NCBI GenBank assembly: GCA_021845925.1 | Contig: JAJZUW010000002.1 | Location: 181,128 to 245,127 of the forward strand | Length of the DNA stretch: 64,000 nt | DNA from: Pseudomonadota bacterium | GTDB taxonomy: Bacteria > Pseudomonadota > Gammaproteobacteria > Burkholderiales > Sulfuriferulaceae | Reading direction: 5' to 3' | Shown: in pieces, positions 8,719 through 17,317 of the stretch | How the letters are laid out: the number at the start of each line of letters is the position of its first letter | Numbering within the stretch: the first letter of the stretch is position 1 | Position numbers and translations under genes: made by a program | Notes under the pieces: generated by a model | Databases searched by the model: none | What the model was told of the DNA's origin: nothing | What the model saw: only the letters and a program-made list of their open reading frames with translations

Positions 8719-9951
8719 ATGCCACAAACGCTGATCAAGGTCGATCTGCAACAGTCGCCATACGAAAACGAAATGATCCACAACCGCTGGCACCCGGACA
8801 TTCCGATGGCGTGCTGGGTGAATCCGGGCGATGATTTCATTCTGGAAACCTATGACTGGACTGGCGGTTTCATCAAGAACAATGATAGCGCCGATGATGT
8901 CAGGGATATTGATCTTTCCATCGTGCATTTTCTGTCGGGCCCGGTCGGCGTGCATGGCGCCGAACCCGGCGACCTGCTGGTGGTTGATCTGCTGGACATT
9001 GGCGCCAAGCCGGACAGTCTGTGGGGGTTCAACGGCTTTTTTTCGAAAAAGAATGGTGGTGGTTTCCTGACTGACCATTTCCCGCTGGCGCACAAATCCA
9101 TCTGGGATATCGATGGCATGTTCACCAAAAGCCGTCATGTCCCCGGTGTCAATTATGCTGGTCTGATTCACCCAGGGCTGATTGGTTGTCTGCCAGATGC
9201 CGGATTGCTGGCCCAATGGAACAAGCGTGAAAAAGCACTGATTGATACCGATCCCGAGCGGGTACCTCCACTGGCTGCGCCACCATTTGCCGCCACCGCC
9301 CACATGGGCAAGCTGAAAGGCGATGCCAAAGCCCAGGCGGCTGCCGAAGGCGCTCGCACCGTTCCGCCGCGCGAACATGGCGGCAACTGCGATATCAAGG
9401 ACCTGTCGCGTGGATCGAAAATCTATTTTCCAGTCTATGTCGATGGCGCGGGCTTGTCGGTTGGTGATCTGCATTTCAGTCAGGGCGATGGCGAGATCAC
9501 GTTCTGCGGAGCCATCGAAATGGCCGGTTGGGTGCACATGAAAGTGGAGCTCATCAAGGGCGGCATGGCCAAATATGGCATCAAGAATCCGATTTTCAAA
9601 CCCAGCCCGATCACGCCACAGTACAACGACTATCTGATCTTCGAAGGGATTTCAGTGGATGAAACCGGCACCCAGCATTATCTGGATGTGAATGTGGCTT
9701 ACCGCCAGGCCTGTCTGAATGCGATCGAATACATGACCAAATTTGGCTACACACGCGCGCAGGCGTATTCGATTCTGGGTACGGCGCCGGTACAGGGGCA
9801 TATCAGCGGGGTGGTGGACATTCCCAATTCCTGCGCGACACTGTGGCTGCCGACCGGCATTTTCGATTTCGATATTCGTCCGAATGCCGCTGGCCCGGTG
9901 AAGAGCGTTTCCAGCAGCAGCGATATTCCGATGTCGCCTGACGTGGAGTGA
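8719..9951 (+). CDS. fmdA: Formamidase (acetamidase/formamidase family)
   Basis: Cytosolic amidohydrolase that splits formamide to formate and ammonia. The 410 residues match the usual family length of about 400. Motifs include the conserved MACWVNPGDDFILETYDWTGG near residue 30-50, FLSGPVGVHGAEPGD, HPGLIGCLPD, ENGG-type EHGGNCDIKDLSRGS, and VGDLHFSQGDGE, which together build the metal-dependent active site. AGGAGG lies ahead of ATG 8719. It is encoded right after the importer, so the route is uptake then hydrolysis, giving nitrogen and possibly formate for oxidation. Acetamide may also be a substrate. Confidence 0.95.
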   Translation: MPQTLIKVDLQQSPYENEMIHNRWHPDIPMACWVNPGDDFILETYDWTGGFIKNNDSADDVRDIDLSIVHFLSGPVGVHGAEPGDLLVVDLLDIGAKPDSLWGFNGFFSKKNGGGFLTDHFPLAHKSIWDIDGMFTKSRHVPGVNYAGLIHPGLIGCLPDAGLLAQWNKREKALIDTDPERVPPLAAPPFAATAHMGKLKGDAKAQAAAEGARTVPPREHGGNCDIKDLSRGSKIYFPVYVDGAGLSVGDLHFSQGDGEITFCGAIEMAGWVHMKVELIKGGMAKYGIKNPIFKPSPITPQYNDYLIFEGISVDETGTQHYLDVNVAYRQACLNAIEYMTKFGYTRAQAYSILGTAPVQGHISGVVDIPNSCATLWLPTGIFDFDIRPNAAGPVKSVSSSSDIPMSPDVE

Positions 9952-9954
9952 CCC

Positions 9955-10275
9955 ATGCCGATCTATGACTATCATTGCAAGACATGTGGCAGTTTCGAGC
10001 TGATGCGGCGCATGTCGCAGTGCGATGCGCCGGCAGTCTGTCCGCACTGTGGCGGTGCGGCAGGGCGCATTTTACTGACCGCGCCGGGCATTGCCGACAT
10101 GCCGGCGGCACGTCGGCACGCCATGGCCACCAACGAACGGGCGAGGCATGAACCCGGCTCATCAGCCACACACCAGCACCATGCTGGTTGTGGTTGCGGC
10201 AAGGCGCATAAACCGGCAGAGACAACGGCAGCCAGGTCATTTGTGGACAAACGTCCCTGGATGATCAGTCACTGA
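9955..10275 (+). CDS. fmdB: FmdB-family zinc-ribbon protein
   Basis: Small protein of 106 residues. The N-terminal zinc ribbon starts MPIYDYHCKTCG and continues to CPHCGG, giving two CxxC pairs. FmdB of Methylophilus was described as a regulator of formamidase, though the biochemical role of the family is unclear. The C-terminal part is rich in His and Cys (HQHHAGCGCGKAHK), which could bind metal. It starts three bases after the fmdA stop. It may regulate the operon or assist metal loading; sequence does not decide. Confidence 0.85.
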   Translation: MPIYDYHCKTCGSFELMRRMSQCDAPAVCPHCGGAAGRILLTAPGIADMPAARRHAMATNERARHEPGSSATHQHHAGCGCGKAHKPAETTAARSFVDKRPWMISH

Positions 10276-10456
10276 TCAGGGCTGCCGGGCAGCCATGTTC
10301 GTGCCTGCCCGGAATCCAGGCGCAATGGACCACCATGCACCAGTTTGGCGCGGAAATTGCTTGCGGTATGGCGATGTGTAAGCAGGGCAACCGGTGCCAG
10401 TCAGGGTCGGTTGCCGGTTTCACCAACTCCGAACCGCGCAAGGAATCCGATCGACC

Positions 10457-13400
10457 ATGACTGAATCTGCTGCCGCTGGCAAACCCTTGCAACAGGTATT
10501 CAAGGTTCGCCGTGATTACAACACCTGGGTGGCCAACGAAACCATCGAAGACTATGCGCTCCGGTTTACGCCGCGGGTGTATCGCAAATGGCCAACCTGG
10601 CTGGTGGCCAACACTGCATTCAGTTCGGCTTCGTTTCTGGTGCTGGAGGCGATTGGCGCCACCTTGCTGGTGGAAGACGGGTTTGTCAATGCGCTGTGGG
10701 CGATTCTGATTGCCGGAGCGATCATTCTCGCGGTCAGTGTACCGATCAGTCGTTATTCTGCCCGTTATGGGCTGGACATGGACCTGCTGACCCGAGGTTC
10801 GGGTTTCGGCTACATGGGGTCAACCATTACGTCGCTGATCTATGCCGCATTCACCTTTATCTTTTTTGCCCTGGAAGCCTCCATCATGGCAACCGGATTG
10901 CAGCTGGCAACAGGCATTCCCCTGGCGATGGGCTACCTGCTCTGCGCGCTGGTGGTCATTCCACTGGTGTTGCGTGGCGTGACAATGATCAGCCGGCTGC
11001 AATCGCTGACCCAGCCTGTCTGGTTATTGTTGCTGCTGTTGCCCTACCTGTATCTGCTCATGCATCCGCCGGCAGAGCTGGCCGGAGTGTTGTCCTATGG
11101 CGGCTTCGGTCATCGGGCAAGCGGATTCGACTGGCCGCGCTTCAGTGCCGGCCTGACTGTCGTCATGTCGATCATTGCCCAGATGGGTGAACAGGCAGAT
11201 TATTTGCGTTTCATGCCGGAACCCGATGCGACCACCCGCAAGCGCTGGCTGACCAGCGTCATGATGGGAGGCTCTGGCTGGCTGGTACTCAGTGTCGCCA
11301 AAATGATGGGCGGCACCTTGCTGGCCTACATGGTATTGCGGATTTATCTGGCGCCGGAACTGGCCACCAGTCCCAATGAAATGTACCTGCTGGCTTATCA
11401 GCGCGTGTTTGGTCATACCGGTCTGGCAATCGGAATGACGGCGTTGTTCGTTCTGGTGTCGCAGATCAAGATCAACGTGACCAATGCGTATGCTGGCTCG
11501 CTGGCCTGGTCAAATTTCTTTTCCCGTCTGACCCACAGCCACCCGGGACGCGCCGTCTGGCTGATTTTCAATACCCTGATCGCCTTGATGCTGATGGAAC
11601 TCGGCTTGCAACAAGCCATGGGGCGGGTTCTCGGCCTGTACTCGAATGTGGCCACTGCCTGGATCATGACCGTTGTTGCGGATCTGGTCATTAACAAGCG
11701 CATGGGCTGGTCGCCTCCTGGAGTCGAATTCCGGCGGGCCTATCTGCACGACATTAATCCGGTGGGTATCGGCGCCATGACACTCACCTGCCTGATATCA
11801 GTGATGGTTTACCTTGGCGTGTTTGGTCAGGCAGTTCAACCAGACGCCATTTTCCTGTCCATCGGGTTGCCGCTGCTGCTGTCGCCATTGATCGCGCGCG
11901 CAACGCATGGCCGCTATTATGTGGCACGCCAGCCGGAAGATGACGTCAGCGGAAAAACCGGCGTACATGCCTGCTGCATTTGCGGTTCCGGGTTTGAATC
12001 CAGTGACATGGCCTATTGCCCTGCGTATCAGGGCCATATCTGCTCGCTGTGCTGTACGCTCGATGCCCGCTGTCATGACATGTGCAAACCAGATCATGGC
12101 TTTGCCCGTCAGTGGTTGCGGCTGGTTCCGGATCGTTTTCGATCCTATCTGGAAGCTGGTCTTGGCTATTTTCTGTTGTTGATGACCGGCTTTATCGTGC
12201 TGCTGCTTGCGCTAATGGGCTTGCTGTATTACCAGGAAAGCCTTGCCCTGGCCGGAGAAGACCTGATCCTGCACCATCTGCAGGGGGTGTTCCTGCGAAT
12301 TTCGGCTGCCTTGTTGCTGGTTTCCGGTGTGGTGACCTGGTGGATGGCGCTGGCCTGGAAAAGTCGTCAGGTGGCGCAGGCTGAGGCCAATTACCAGACC
12401 CAGTTGCTGGTGCAGGAAATCGAATCGCACAGCCGCACCGATGAAGAGTTGCAGCGTGCCAAGCGCAATGCCGATCTGGCCAATCAGGCCAAAAGCCGCT
12501 ATGTGATGTCGATCAGCCATGAATTGCGCACACCGCTGAACACCATACTGGGCTATGCGCAGATTCTGGATGGCGACCAGAGCATTCCGCCCGGACGACG
12601 ACAGGCCATCCATGTCATTCGCCGCAGTGGTGAACATTTGCTGTCATTGATCGAAAGCGCCCTGGATCTGGCCAGAATCGAAAGCGGAAAAGTCAGTCTG
12701 AACATCAAGACCTTTGATTTTGCGGATTTTGTCCAGCAGCTGGTCAGCATGTTCGAATTGCAGGCACGCAACCGCGGAATCGGGTTCGAATGTCATCCGC
12801 AGGGCGAATGGCCGGTGCTGGTGCGCGCGGATGCGGGACGTTTGCGCCAGATCCTGATCAATATTCTGGGCAATGCCGTCAAGTATACCCAGCGGGGACG
12901 GGTGGTTTTTCATGTGCGTTTCCAGAGCGAACTGGCCACTTTTGAAGTGGAAGACACCGGACCTGGCATGAGCCGTGAAGAGCTGGAGCGGATATTCGAG
13001 CCGTTTGCCCGCGGATCGGCAGCACAGGGCAATGTCACCGGTGGTACCGGTCTCGGGCTGACAATCGCCAGGATGCTAACTGATCTCATGGGAGGGGAGC
13101 TCACCGCCGAGAGTGTGACCGGCCAGGGATCGCGTTTTCGCGTGCGCCTGTTTTTGCCACAGCAGGTCACCGGTGCTGTAGATGCCGGCGACGGCGAAAA
13201 GTCGCCATTGCGTTATCTTGGCTATACCGGCTTGCGACGCAGGATTCTGCTGGTGGATGACGAACGGGCGGACCGTGAATTGCTGGTCAGCATACTGCAG
13301 CCGCTCGGTTTTGAGCTGGCGCAGGCGGAAAATGGCCAGCAGTGCCTGGACATGCTGGATGCATTCTTGCCCGATCTGATCATCATGGATCTGAACATGC

Positions 13401-13885
13401 CGGTACTCGGCGGCTGGGCAACCCTGCAACGCATCAAGGCGGAAGCCAGGGCATTTCCCGTCATGATCCTGTCGGCAAACGTGTTTGAAACGCAGACGGG
13501 GGGGGCTGAACATGGCGTCGAGCCGGCCTGTTTCCTGACCAAGCCGGTCAATGTGGAGGCATTGCTGTCCTCAATAGGCCAACTGCTTGAATTGGCGTGG
13601 CAAGTGCTCGATTTCGGGGATGATCTTCCTCATGATGCCGCGGACGCAGATCAACCCGTGACCGATCTGGTCGGGCCGCCGGTGGAAGAGCTGGTTGCGC
13701 TGAGAGAACAGATCGATCTGGGCTATGTGCGCGGAATTCAGCGGGAGCTGGAACGATTGGCGACCGTGGATGCCAGCTACACCGCCTTTGCCGGACGCAT
13801 GTTGTTGTGGGCGCGGCAATACCGGTTTGCCGACATGAAGGCCTGGCTGGATGAACTGGCGGCAGGCGTTCAGTCATCGCGTTGA
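10457..13885 (+). CDS. NCS1-family transporter fused to hybrid histidine kinase and receiver
   Basis: A 1142-residue membrane sensor. Residues about 30-480 form an NCS1 (nucleobase/allantoin/hydantoin:cation symporter) domain of about twelve hydrophobic segments, beginning NTWVANETIEDYALRFTPR. Residues 506-546 form a Cys-rich module (HACCICGSGF to CHDMC) that could hold zinc. Two further membrane segments (about 560-635) lead to a HisKA domain with H688 in SISHELRTPLN, an ATPase domain (NILGNAVKYT, VEDTGPGMS, GGTGLGLTIA), and a receiver with D978 in IIMDLNMPVLGG and lysine in FLTKPVN. The last 120 residues are unassigned. ATG 10457 has AAGGAA about eleven bases upstream. It lies just after fmdB and probably partners the response regulator at 1321-2238. 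The layout recalls CbrA, in which an SSS-family transporter domain is joined to a kinase; here the transporter family differs. Confidence 0.92.
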   Translation: MTESAAAGKPLQQVFKVRRDYNTWVANETIEDYALRFTPRVYRKWPTWLVANTAFSSASFLVLEAIGATLLVEDGFVNALWAILIAGAIILAVSVPISRYSARYGLDMDLLTRGSGFGYMGSTITSLIYAAFTFIFFALEASIMATGLQLATGIPLAMGYLLCALVVIPLVLRGVTMISRLQSLTQPVWLLLLLLPYLYLLMHPPAELAGVLSYGGFGHRASGFDWPRFSAGLTVVMSIIAQMGEQADYLRFMPEPDATTRKRWLTSVMMGGSGWLVLSVAKMMGGTLLAYMVLRIYLAPELATSPNEMYLLAYQRVFGHTGLAIGMTALFVLVSQIKINVTNAYAGSLAWSNFFSRLTHSHPGRAVWLIFNTLIALMLMELGLQQAMGRVLGLYSNVATAWIMTVVADLVINKRMGWSPPGVEFRRAYLHDINPVGIGAMTLTCLISVMVYLGVFGQAVQPDAIFLSIGLPLLLSPLIARATHGRYYVARQPEDDVSGKTGVHACCICGSGFESSDMAYCPAYQGHICSLCCTLDARCHDMCKPDHGFARQWLRLVPDRFRSYLEAGLGYFLLLMTGFIVLLLALMGLLYYQESLALAGEDLILHHLQGVFLRISAALLLVSGVVTWWMALAWKSRQVAQAEANYQTQLLVQEIESHSRTDEELQRAKRNADLANQAKSRYVMSISHELRTPLNTILGYAQILDGDQSIPPGRRQAIHVIRRSGEHLLSLIESALDLARIESGKVSLNIKTFDFADFVQQLVSMFELQARNRGIGFECHPQGEWPVLVRADAGRLRQILINILGNAVKYTQRGRVVFHVRFQSELATFEVEDTGPGMSREELERIFEPFARGSAAQGNVTGGTGLGLTIARMLTDLMGGELTAESVTGQGSRFRVRLFLPQQVTGAVDAGDGEKSPLRYLGYTGLRRRILLVDDERADRELLVSILQPLGFELAQAENGQQCLDMLDAFLPDLIIMDLNMPVLGGWATLQRIKAEARAFPVMILSANVFETQTGGAEHGVEPACFLTKPVNVEALLSSIGQLLELAWQVLDFGDDLPHDAADADQPVTDLVGPPVEELVALREQIDLGYVRGIQRELERLATVDASYTAFAGRMLLWARQYRFADMKAWLDELAAGVQSSR

Positions 13886-13926
13886 GGCGATTCGCTGGTG
13901 GATGCTGCTGGTGCAGACCTGCCTGC

Positions 13927-16200
13927 TTATTGTTCGCTGAAATAACTCCTGCTGGCACGCAGGAACTTGTCCCAGGTCCTGATTGGCATTGGCCGGCCAA
14001 ACAGATATCCCTGGAATCGTGTGCAACCGGCGGATTGCAGAAACGTTTTCTGTTCACGGGTTTCCACACCTTCAGCGATCACGCTGAGACCCAGGGATGA
14101 ACTCATGGCCAGGATGGCGCGTACGATGGCCGCATCATTCGGGTTGTTGGCCACCTCGTGGGTGAACGAGCGGTCGATCTTGATTTCATCAAAAGGCAGA
14201 CGCTTCAGGTAGGACAGGGATGAAAAACCGGTGCCGAAATCATCCAGTGCAAAACGCACGCCGGTCTGACGGATTTCGTGCATGCGCCGGATGGTGTCTT
14301 CGGCATGGTCGAGCAGGATGCTTTCGGTCAGTTCCAGTATCAGGCCGGAGGCATCAATTCCGGTTCCGGTCAGAATCCGGCGCAGTTGTGCAATGAAATC
14401 CGATTCCCTGAACTGGCGCGCACTGACATTGACCGACAGGGAAAGATTGACCGTACTGGCATGTGCCTGCCAGCGCTTCAGTTGCAGACACGCTTCCCTC
14501 AGCACCCACATGCCAATCGGCACGATCAGGCCAGTATCTTCGGCCAGGGAAATCATCTGTTGGGTGGAAACCTGGGTGGCATCCGGCGACTGCCAGCGCA
14601 GCAGGGCTTCGGCTCCGGTAATCTGTCCGGACAGACTGATCTGTGGCTGGAAATGCAGACACAGCTCGTCCTGTTGCAGTGCTCTGCGCAACGCATTTTC
14701 CAGATGGGAACGGGCATCAATGGCGGCCTGCATCGCAGGATTGAAAAACCGGATGGCGTTGCGTCCGGCAGCCTTGGCCTGGTACAGCGCCAGATCGGCC
14801 TGTTTCATCAACAGGTCAAGATTGGTTTCCCGACCCTGGAACAGGGTGACACCCAGGCTGCAGGAACAATGGTGCCCCGCTTCGTGAACATGCAGCAGAT
14901 AGGGGGCATTGAGCAGATTGCGCAAATGATTGGCAATCCCTTCGACCTGACTGGCCGCATGCGATTCATCGGTGCCTAATGATTCTATCAACAGGATGTA
15001 TTCGTCCCCGCCCAGGCGCGCAATGGTGTCTTCACTGCGCAGGTTTTCGCGCAGACGGTGGGCGACTTCGATCAGCAACTGATCGCCGGTGTCGTGTCCG
15101 CGGGTGTCGTTGAGCAGCTTGAAGTTGTCGAGATCCAGCATGACCAGCGCGCCATAATCACCGGTGCGTTCGCTGGACAGCATGGCCTGGGCCAGCCGGT
15201 CCAGCAGCAGGCGCCGGTTTGGCAGTCGGGTCAGCGGATCGTAATATGCCAGTTCGTGGATGCGCTTTTCATCCTGTCGGCGGCGTGAAATATCGATGAA
15301 CGTGGCAACTGCACCAATGATCTGACCATTCAGCAACATCGGGCGTGCCCATCCTTCAATCGGAAACACCCGGCCATCCCGTGCCTGGATGACATCATTA
15401 TCCACATGTGTTTCCTGACCGGTCCGCATGGCCCGGTGGATATAACAGTCTTCGGAAGAAATGCCGGATCCATCGGTATGCCGGTGTTGCGCGAGCGTGT
15501 GCATGTGCTGGCCGATGAGCGTGTTTTCATCTGGATAGCCCAGCAGTCGCAGGCAGGTTGGGTTGGCAAATGTGCAGCAACCTTCCAGATCGATGCCAAA
15601 AATACCTTCACCGGTGGAATCCAGAACCAGGCGCAAACGGGTGCTTTCCGCTTCAATGCGTTTGAACAGCCACGCATTGTCAATCGCAATGCTGGCCTGA
15701 TTGGCAAACAGCGTGAGCAGGGTCAGATCGTGAGGCGTGAAGGCCTGGCCATTTTCCTTGCCCATGGCGGACAGTCCACCGATGATCTTGCCGCGGCAGA
15801 TCAGAGGAACCAGTAGACTGGAAGCCATGCCCGGCAGCCAGGTGGCATGTTGGTCCATTTCGTAGCTGCCTCCCTTGCCAAACAGCAATGGGCGGCGATT
15901 GCGGATCACCCAGCCGCAACTTCCCTCGTGCAGCGGAAAGGTCTGATCGAGCAGGATATCGCTGTGCTTGCCTGCAGCGGCCCGGTAGGTGAAGCATTGC
16001 TGGATGTCATCGATGATCGGAACCACCATGGTCTCGGCGTCGACAACTTTACGCGCGGACTGTGCAACCAGGCTGAATACGGTATCCAGATCCAGTTCCT
16101 GCGTCAGGTGGGTTCCGAGAGCAACCAGTTGGCCCAGTTCTTCATGACTCAATTCGCTTGGCGGTGTGCCGGAAACATCACTCAGAGTCTGGAACAGCAT
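13927..16200 (-). CDS. GAF-PAS-GGDEF-EAL cyclic-di-GMP enzyme
   Basis: Cytoplasmic 757-residue protein without membrane segments. A GAF domain spans about residues 30-165, a PAS domain starts near 180 (STRLRLVLDSTGEGIFGID), a diguanylate cyclase domain follows with GGDEY near 397, and an EAL phosphodiesterase domain carries EALLRW near 531, later ELTESILLD and DDFGTGFSSLSYL. The RSED inhibitory site lies five residues before GGDEY, so product inhibition is plausible. Both catalytic motifs look intact, so the net activity cannot be predicted. ATG 16200 directly abuts the TGA of the DsrE-like gene, suggesting translational coupling with the tusA-dsrE pair and control of c-di-GMP linked to sulfur or redox state. 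Confidence 0.93.
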   Translation of the reverse strand: MLFQTLSDVSGTPPSELSHEELGQLVALGTHLTQELDLDTVFSLVAQSARKVVDAETMVVPIIDDIQQCFTYRAAAGKHSDILLDQTFPLHEGSCGWVIRNRRPLLFGKGGSYEMDQHATWLPGMASSLLVPLICRGKIIGGLSAMGKENGQAFTPHDLTLLTLFANQASIAIDNAWLFKRIEAESTRLRLVLDSTGEGIFGIDLEGCCTFANPTCLRLLGYPDENTLIGQHMHTLAQHRHTDGSGISSEDCYIHRAMRTGQETHVDNDVIQARDGRVFPIEGWARPMLLNGQIIGAVATFIDISRRRQDEKRIHELAYYDPLTRLPNRRLLLDRLAQAMLSSERTGDYGALVMLDLDNFKLLNDTRGHDTGDQLLIEVAHRLRENLRSEDTIARLGGDEYILLIESLGTDESHAASQVEGIANHLRNLLNAPYLLHVHEAGHHCSCSLGVTLFQGRETNLDLLMKQADLALYQAKAAGRNAIRFFNPAMQAAIDARSHLENALRRALQQDELCLHFQPQISLSGQITGAEALLRWQSPDATQVSTQQMISLAEDTGLIVPIGMWVLREACLQLKRWQAHASTVNLSLSVNVSARQFRESDFIAQLRRILTGTGIDASGLILELTESILLDHAEDTIRRMHEIRQTGVRFALDDFGTGFSSLSYLKRLPFDEIKIDRSFTHEVANNPNDAAIVRAILAMSSSLGLSVIAEGVETREQKTFLQSAGCTRFQGYLFGRPMPIRTWDKFLRASRSYFSEQ

Positions 16201-16734
16201 TCAGATCACCACATTGTATTGGGAGGAAGAAGCATCCAGATAGTAGCTGGATGCGCCTTTGACTTCGACCGGGTACAGGAAATCGTCCGGAGTAATGGCC
16301 ATGCTGTCGACGCAAATCTGGCAAATATAAAAGCGCACGCCGAGATCATGGGCATTGCGTATCATGCCTTCCAGGGAACAGATCCGCTTTTTGCGCATCA
16401 CCTGACGCAACAGGATTGGGCCCAGACCACCAAAATTGAGCTGGGACAATGGCAGATGGTTGGCACCCTCCGGATTGAGTCCTTTGATCACATGCTGCAG
16501 AAAGGTATCCGTTTCAGGCATCCGGCCCGGCCCGCCGCGAAACTTGCGGAACCATTTGGCTGGTGAAAAGCGGCTGCGCGGCTTGCGGATGCAGTTGGCG
16601 CCATACAACAGGAACCAGAGACTCATTTGCATGCCCATGGCCTGAAATGCGCCGGCCACTTCGAATGCGGCAAGCGCCCGGTCGAACTCGCCGCTTGCCA
16701 GCAGGATGGTGCCCTTGGGTGAATCATCCGCCAC
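16201..16734 (-). CDS. DsrE/F-family (DrsE_2-type) protein
   Basis: Predicted soluble protein of about 177 residues of the DsrE/DsrF/DrsH-like fold, often called peroxiredoxin-like. Family features are the opening KGTILLASGEFDRALAAFEVAGAF, written here in part only, the later GGLGPILLRQVMRKKRI, and a Cys pair in YICQICVDSM near the end. Such proteins are thought to take part in persulfide handling with TusA-type carriers. The start is uncertain. GTG 16734 with GGGGG six bases upstream is preferred; TTG 16746 is also in frame. Both overlap the end of the TusA-like gene. The stop is immediately followed by the ATG of the GGDEF-EAL gene. Confidence 0.8.
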   Translation of the reverse strand: MADDSPKGTILLASGEFDRALAAFEVAGAFQAMGMQMSLWFLLYGANCIRKPRSRFSPAKWFRKFRGGPGRMPETDTFLQHVIKGLNPEGANHLPLSQLNFGGLGPILLRQVMRKKRICSLEGMIRNAHDLGVRFYICQICVDSMAITPDDFLYPVEVKGASSYYLDASSSQYNVVI

Positions 16735-16969
16735 GTCGGCCCCCAATCCGCAGTGTGATACGCGTGGCGCCGGGCCCGGCGGGTTCGCTGGCGATCAGGG
16801 CGTGCCCCCGCGCCTGGCAGAAGTCCTGCACTGCGTTGGCAAACAACGGATCATTGCCGGTGACTTCCAGCAGTTGTCCTGTCTGCATCTGGCTGGTGGT
16901 TTTGGCCAGCTGGATGACAGGCACCGGACAACAGGTTCCGCATACATCAAGTCGGGTGATCTCCGCCAT
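16724..16969 (-). CDS. TusA/SirA-like sulfur-carrier protein
   Basis: Small 81-residue protein with the TusA signature CPVP at residues 14-17, inside LDVCGTCCPVPVIQLAKT; cysteines at 10 and 13 are additional. The fold pattern ends in RITLRIGGRR. AGGAGA lies seven bases before the ATG. It is the first gene of a three-gene unit with a DsrE-like protein and a c-di-GMP enzyme. A role as sulfur donor or persulfide carrier is inferred from the family; the extra cysteines may alter it. Confidence 0.87.
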   Translation of the reverse strand: MAEITRLDVCGTCCPVPVIQLAKTTSQMQTGQLLEVTGNDPLFANAVQDFCQARGHALIASEPAGPGATRITLRIGGRRGG

Positions 16970-17317
16970 GATCGTCTCCTGGATTGGTGTGTTTGTTATT
17001 GGTGTTGATCAGCCCTGCAAACATTTGCGCTGGTTTTGTGGTGCGATAGTTATGGCGAATTGGTTTGTCCATTCTTAATATGTTTCTGCTATTCGAGGTT
17101 CAGTCTAGGCATTTTTGCATGGTGATGCAAGCAGTTTGCGTTGGGTTTTGTGTCTTGAACGCCGAAGCCAGGCGCTGAACGATCACGCTCAACTGTAACG
17201 GCCAGGTCGGTGTCTGTATCAGGCCATCTGCGTGACCGTCATGCAATGGAAATGATTTGCTAATTTTCAGGCTGGTATATTGAACAACCAAGTCAATTCC
17301 GAATGTCAGGAGATACC
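16970..17317. promoter_or_regulatory. Divergent intergenic region
   Basis: A 348-bp gap between the TusA-like gene (left, reverse) and the beta-propeller gene (right, forward). It is AT-rich with TTGCTA and TATATT near 17257-17280 close to the rightward gene, but their spacing is poor for a sigma-70 promoter. AGGAGA at 17308-17313 is the ribosome site for the rightward gene. No gene is seen. Confidence 0.4.
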
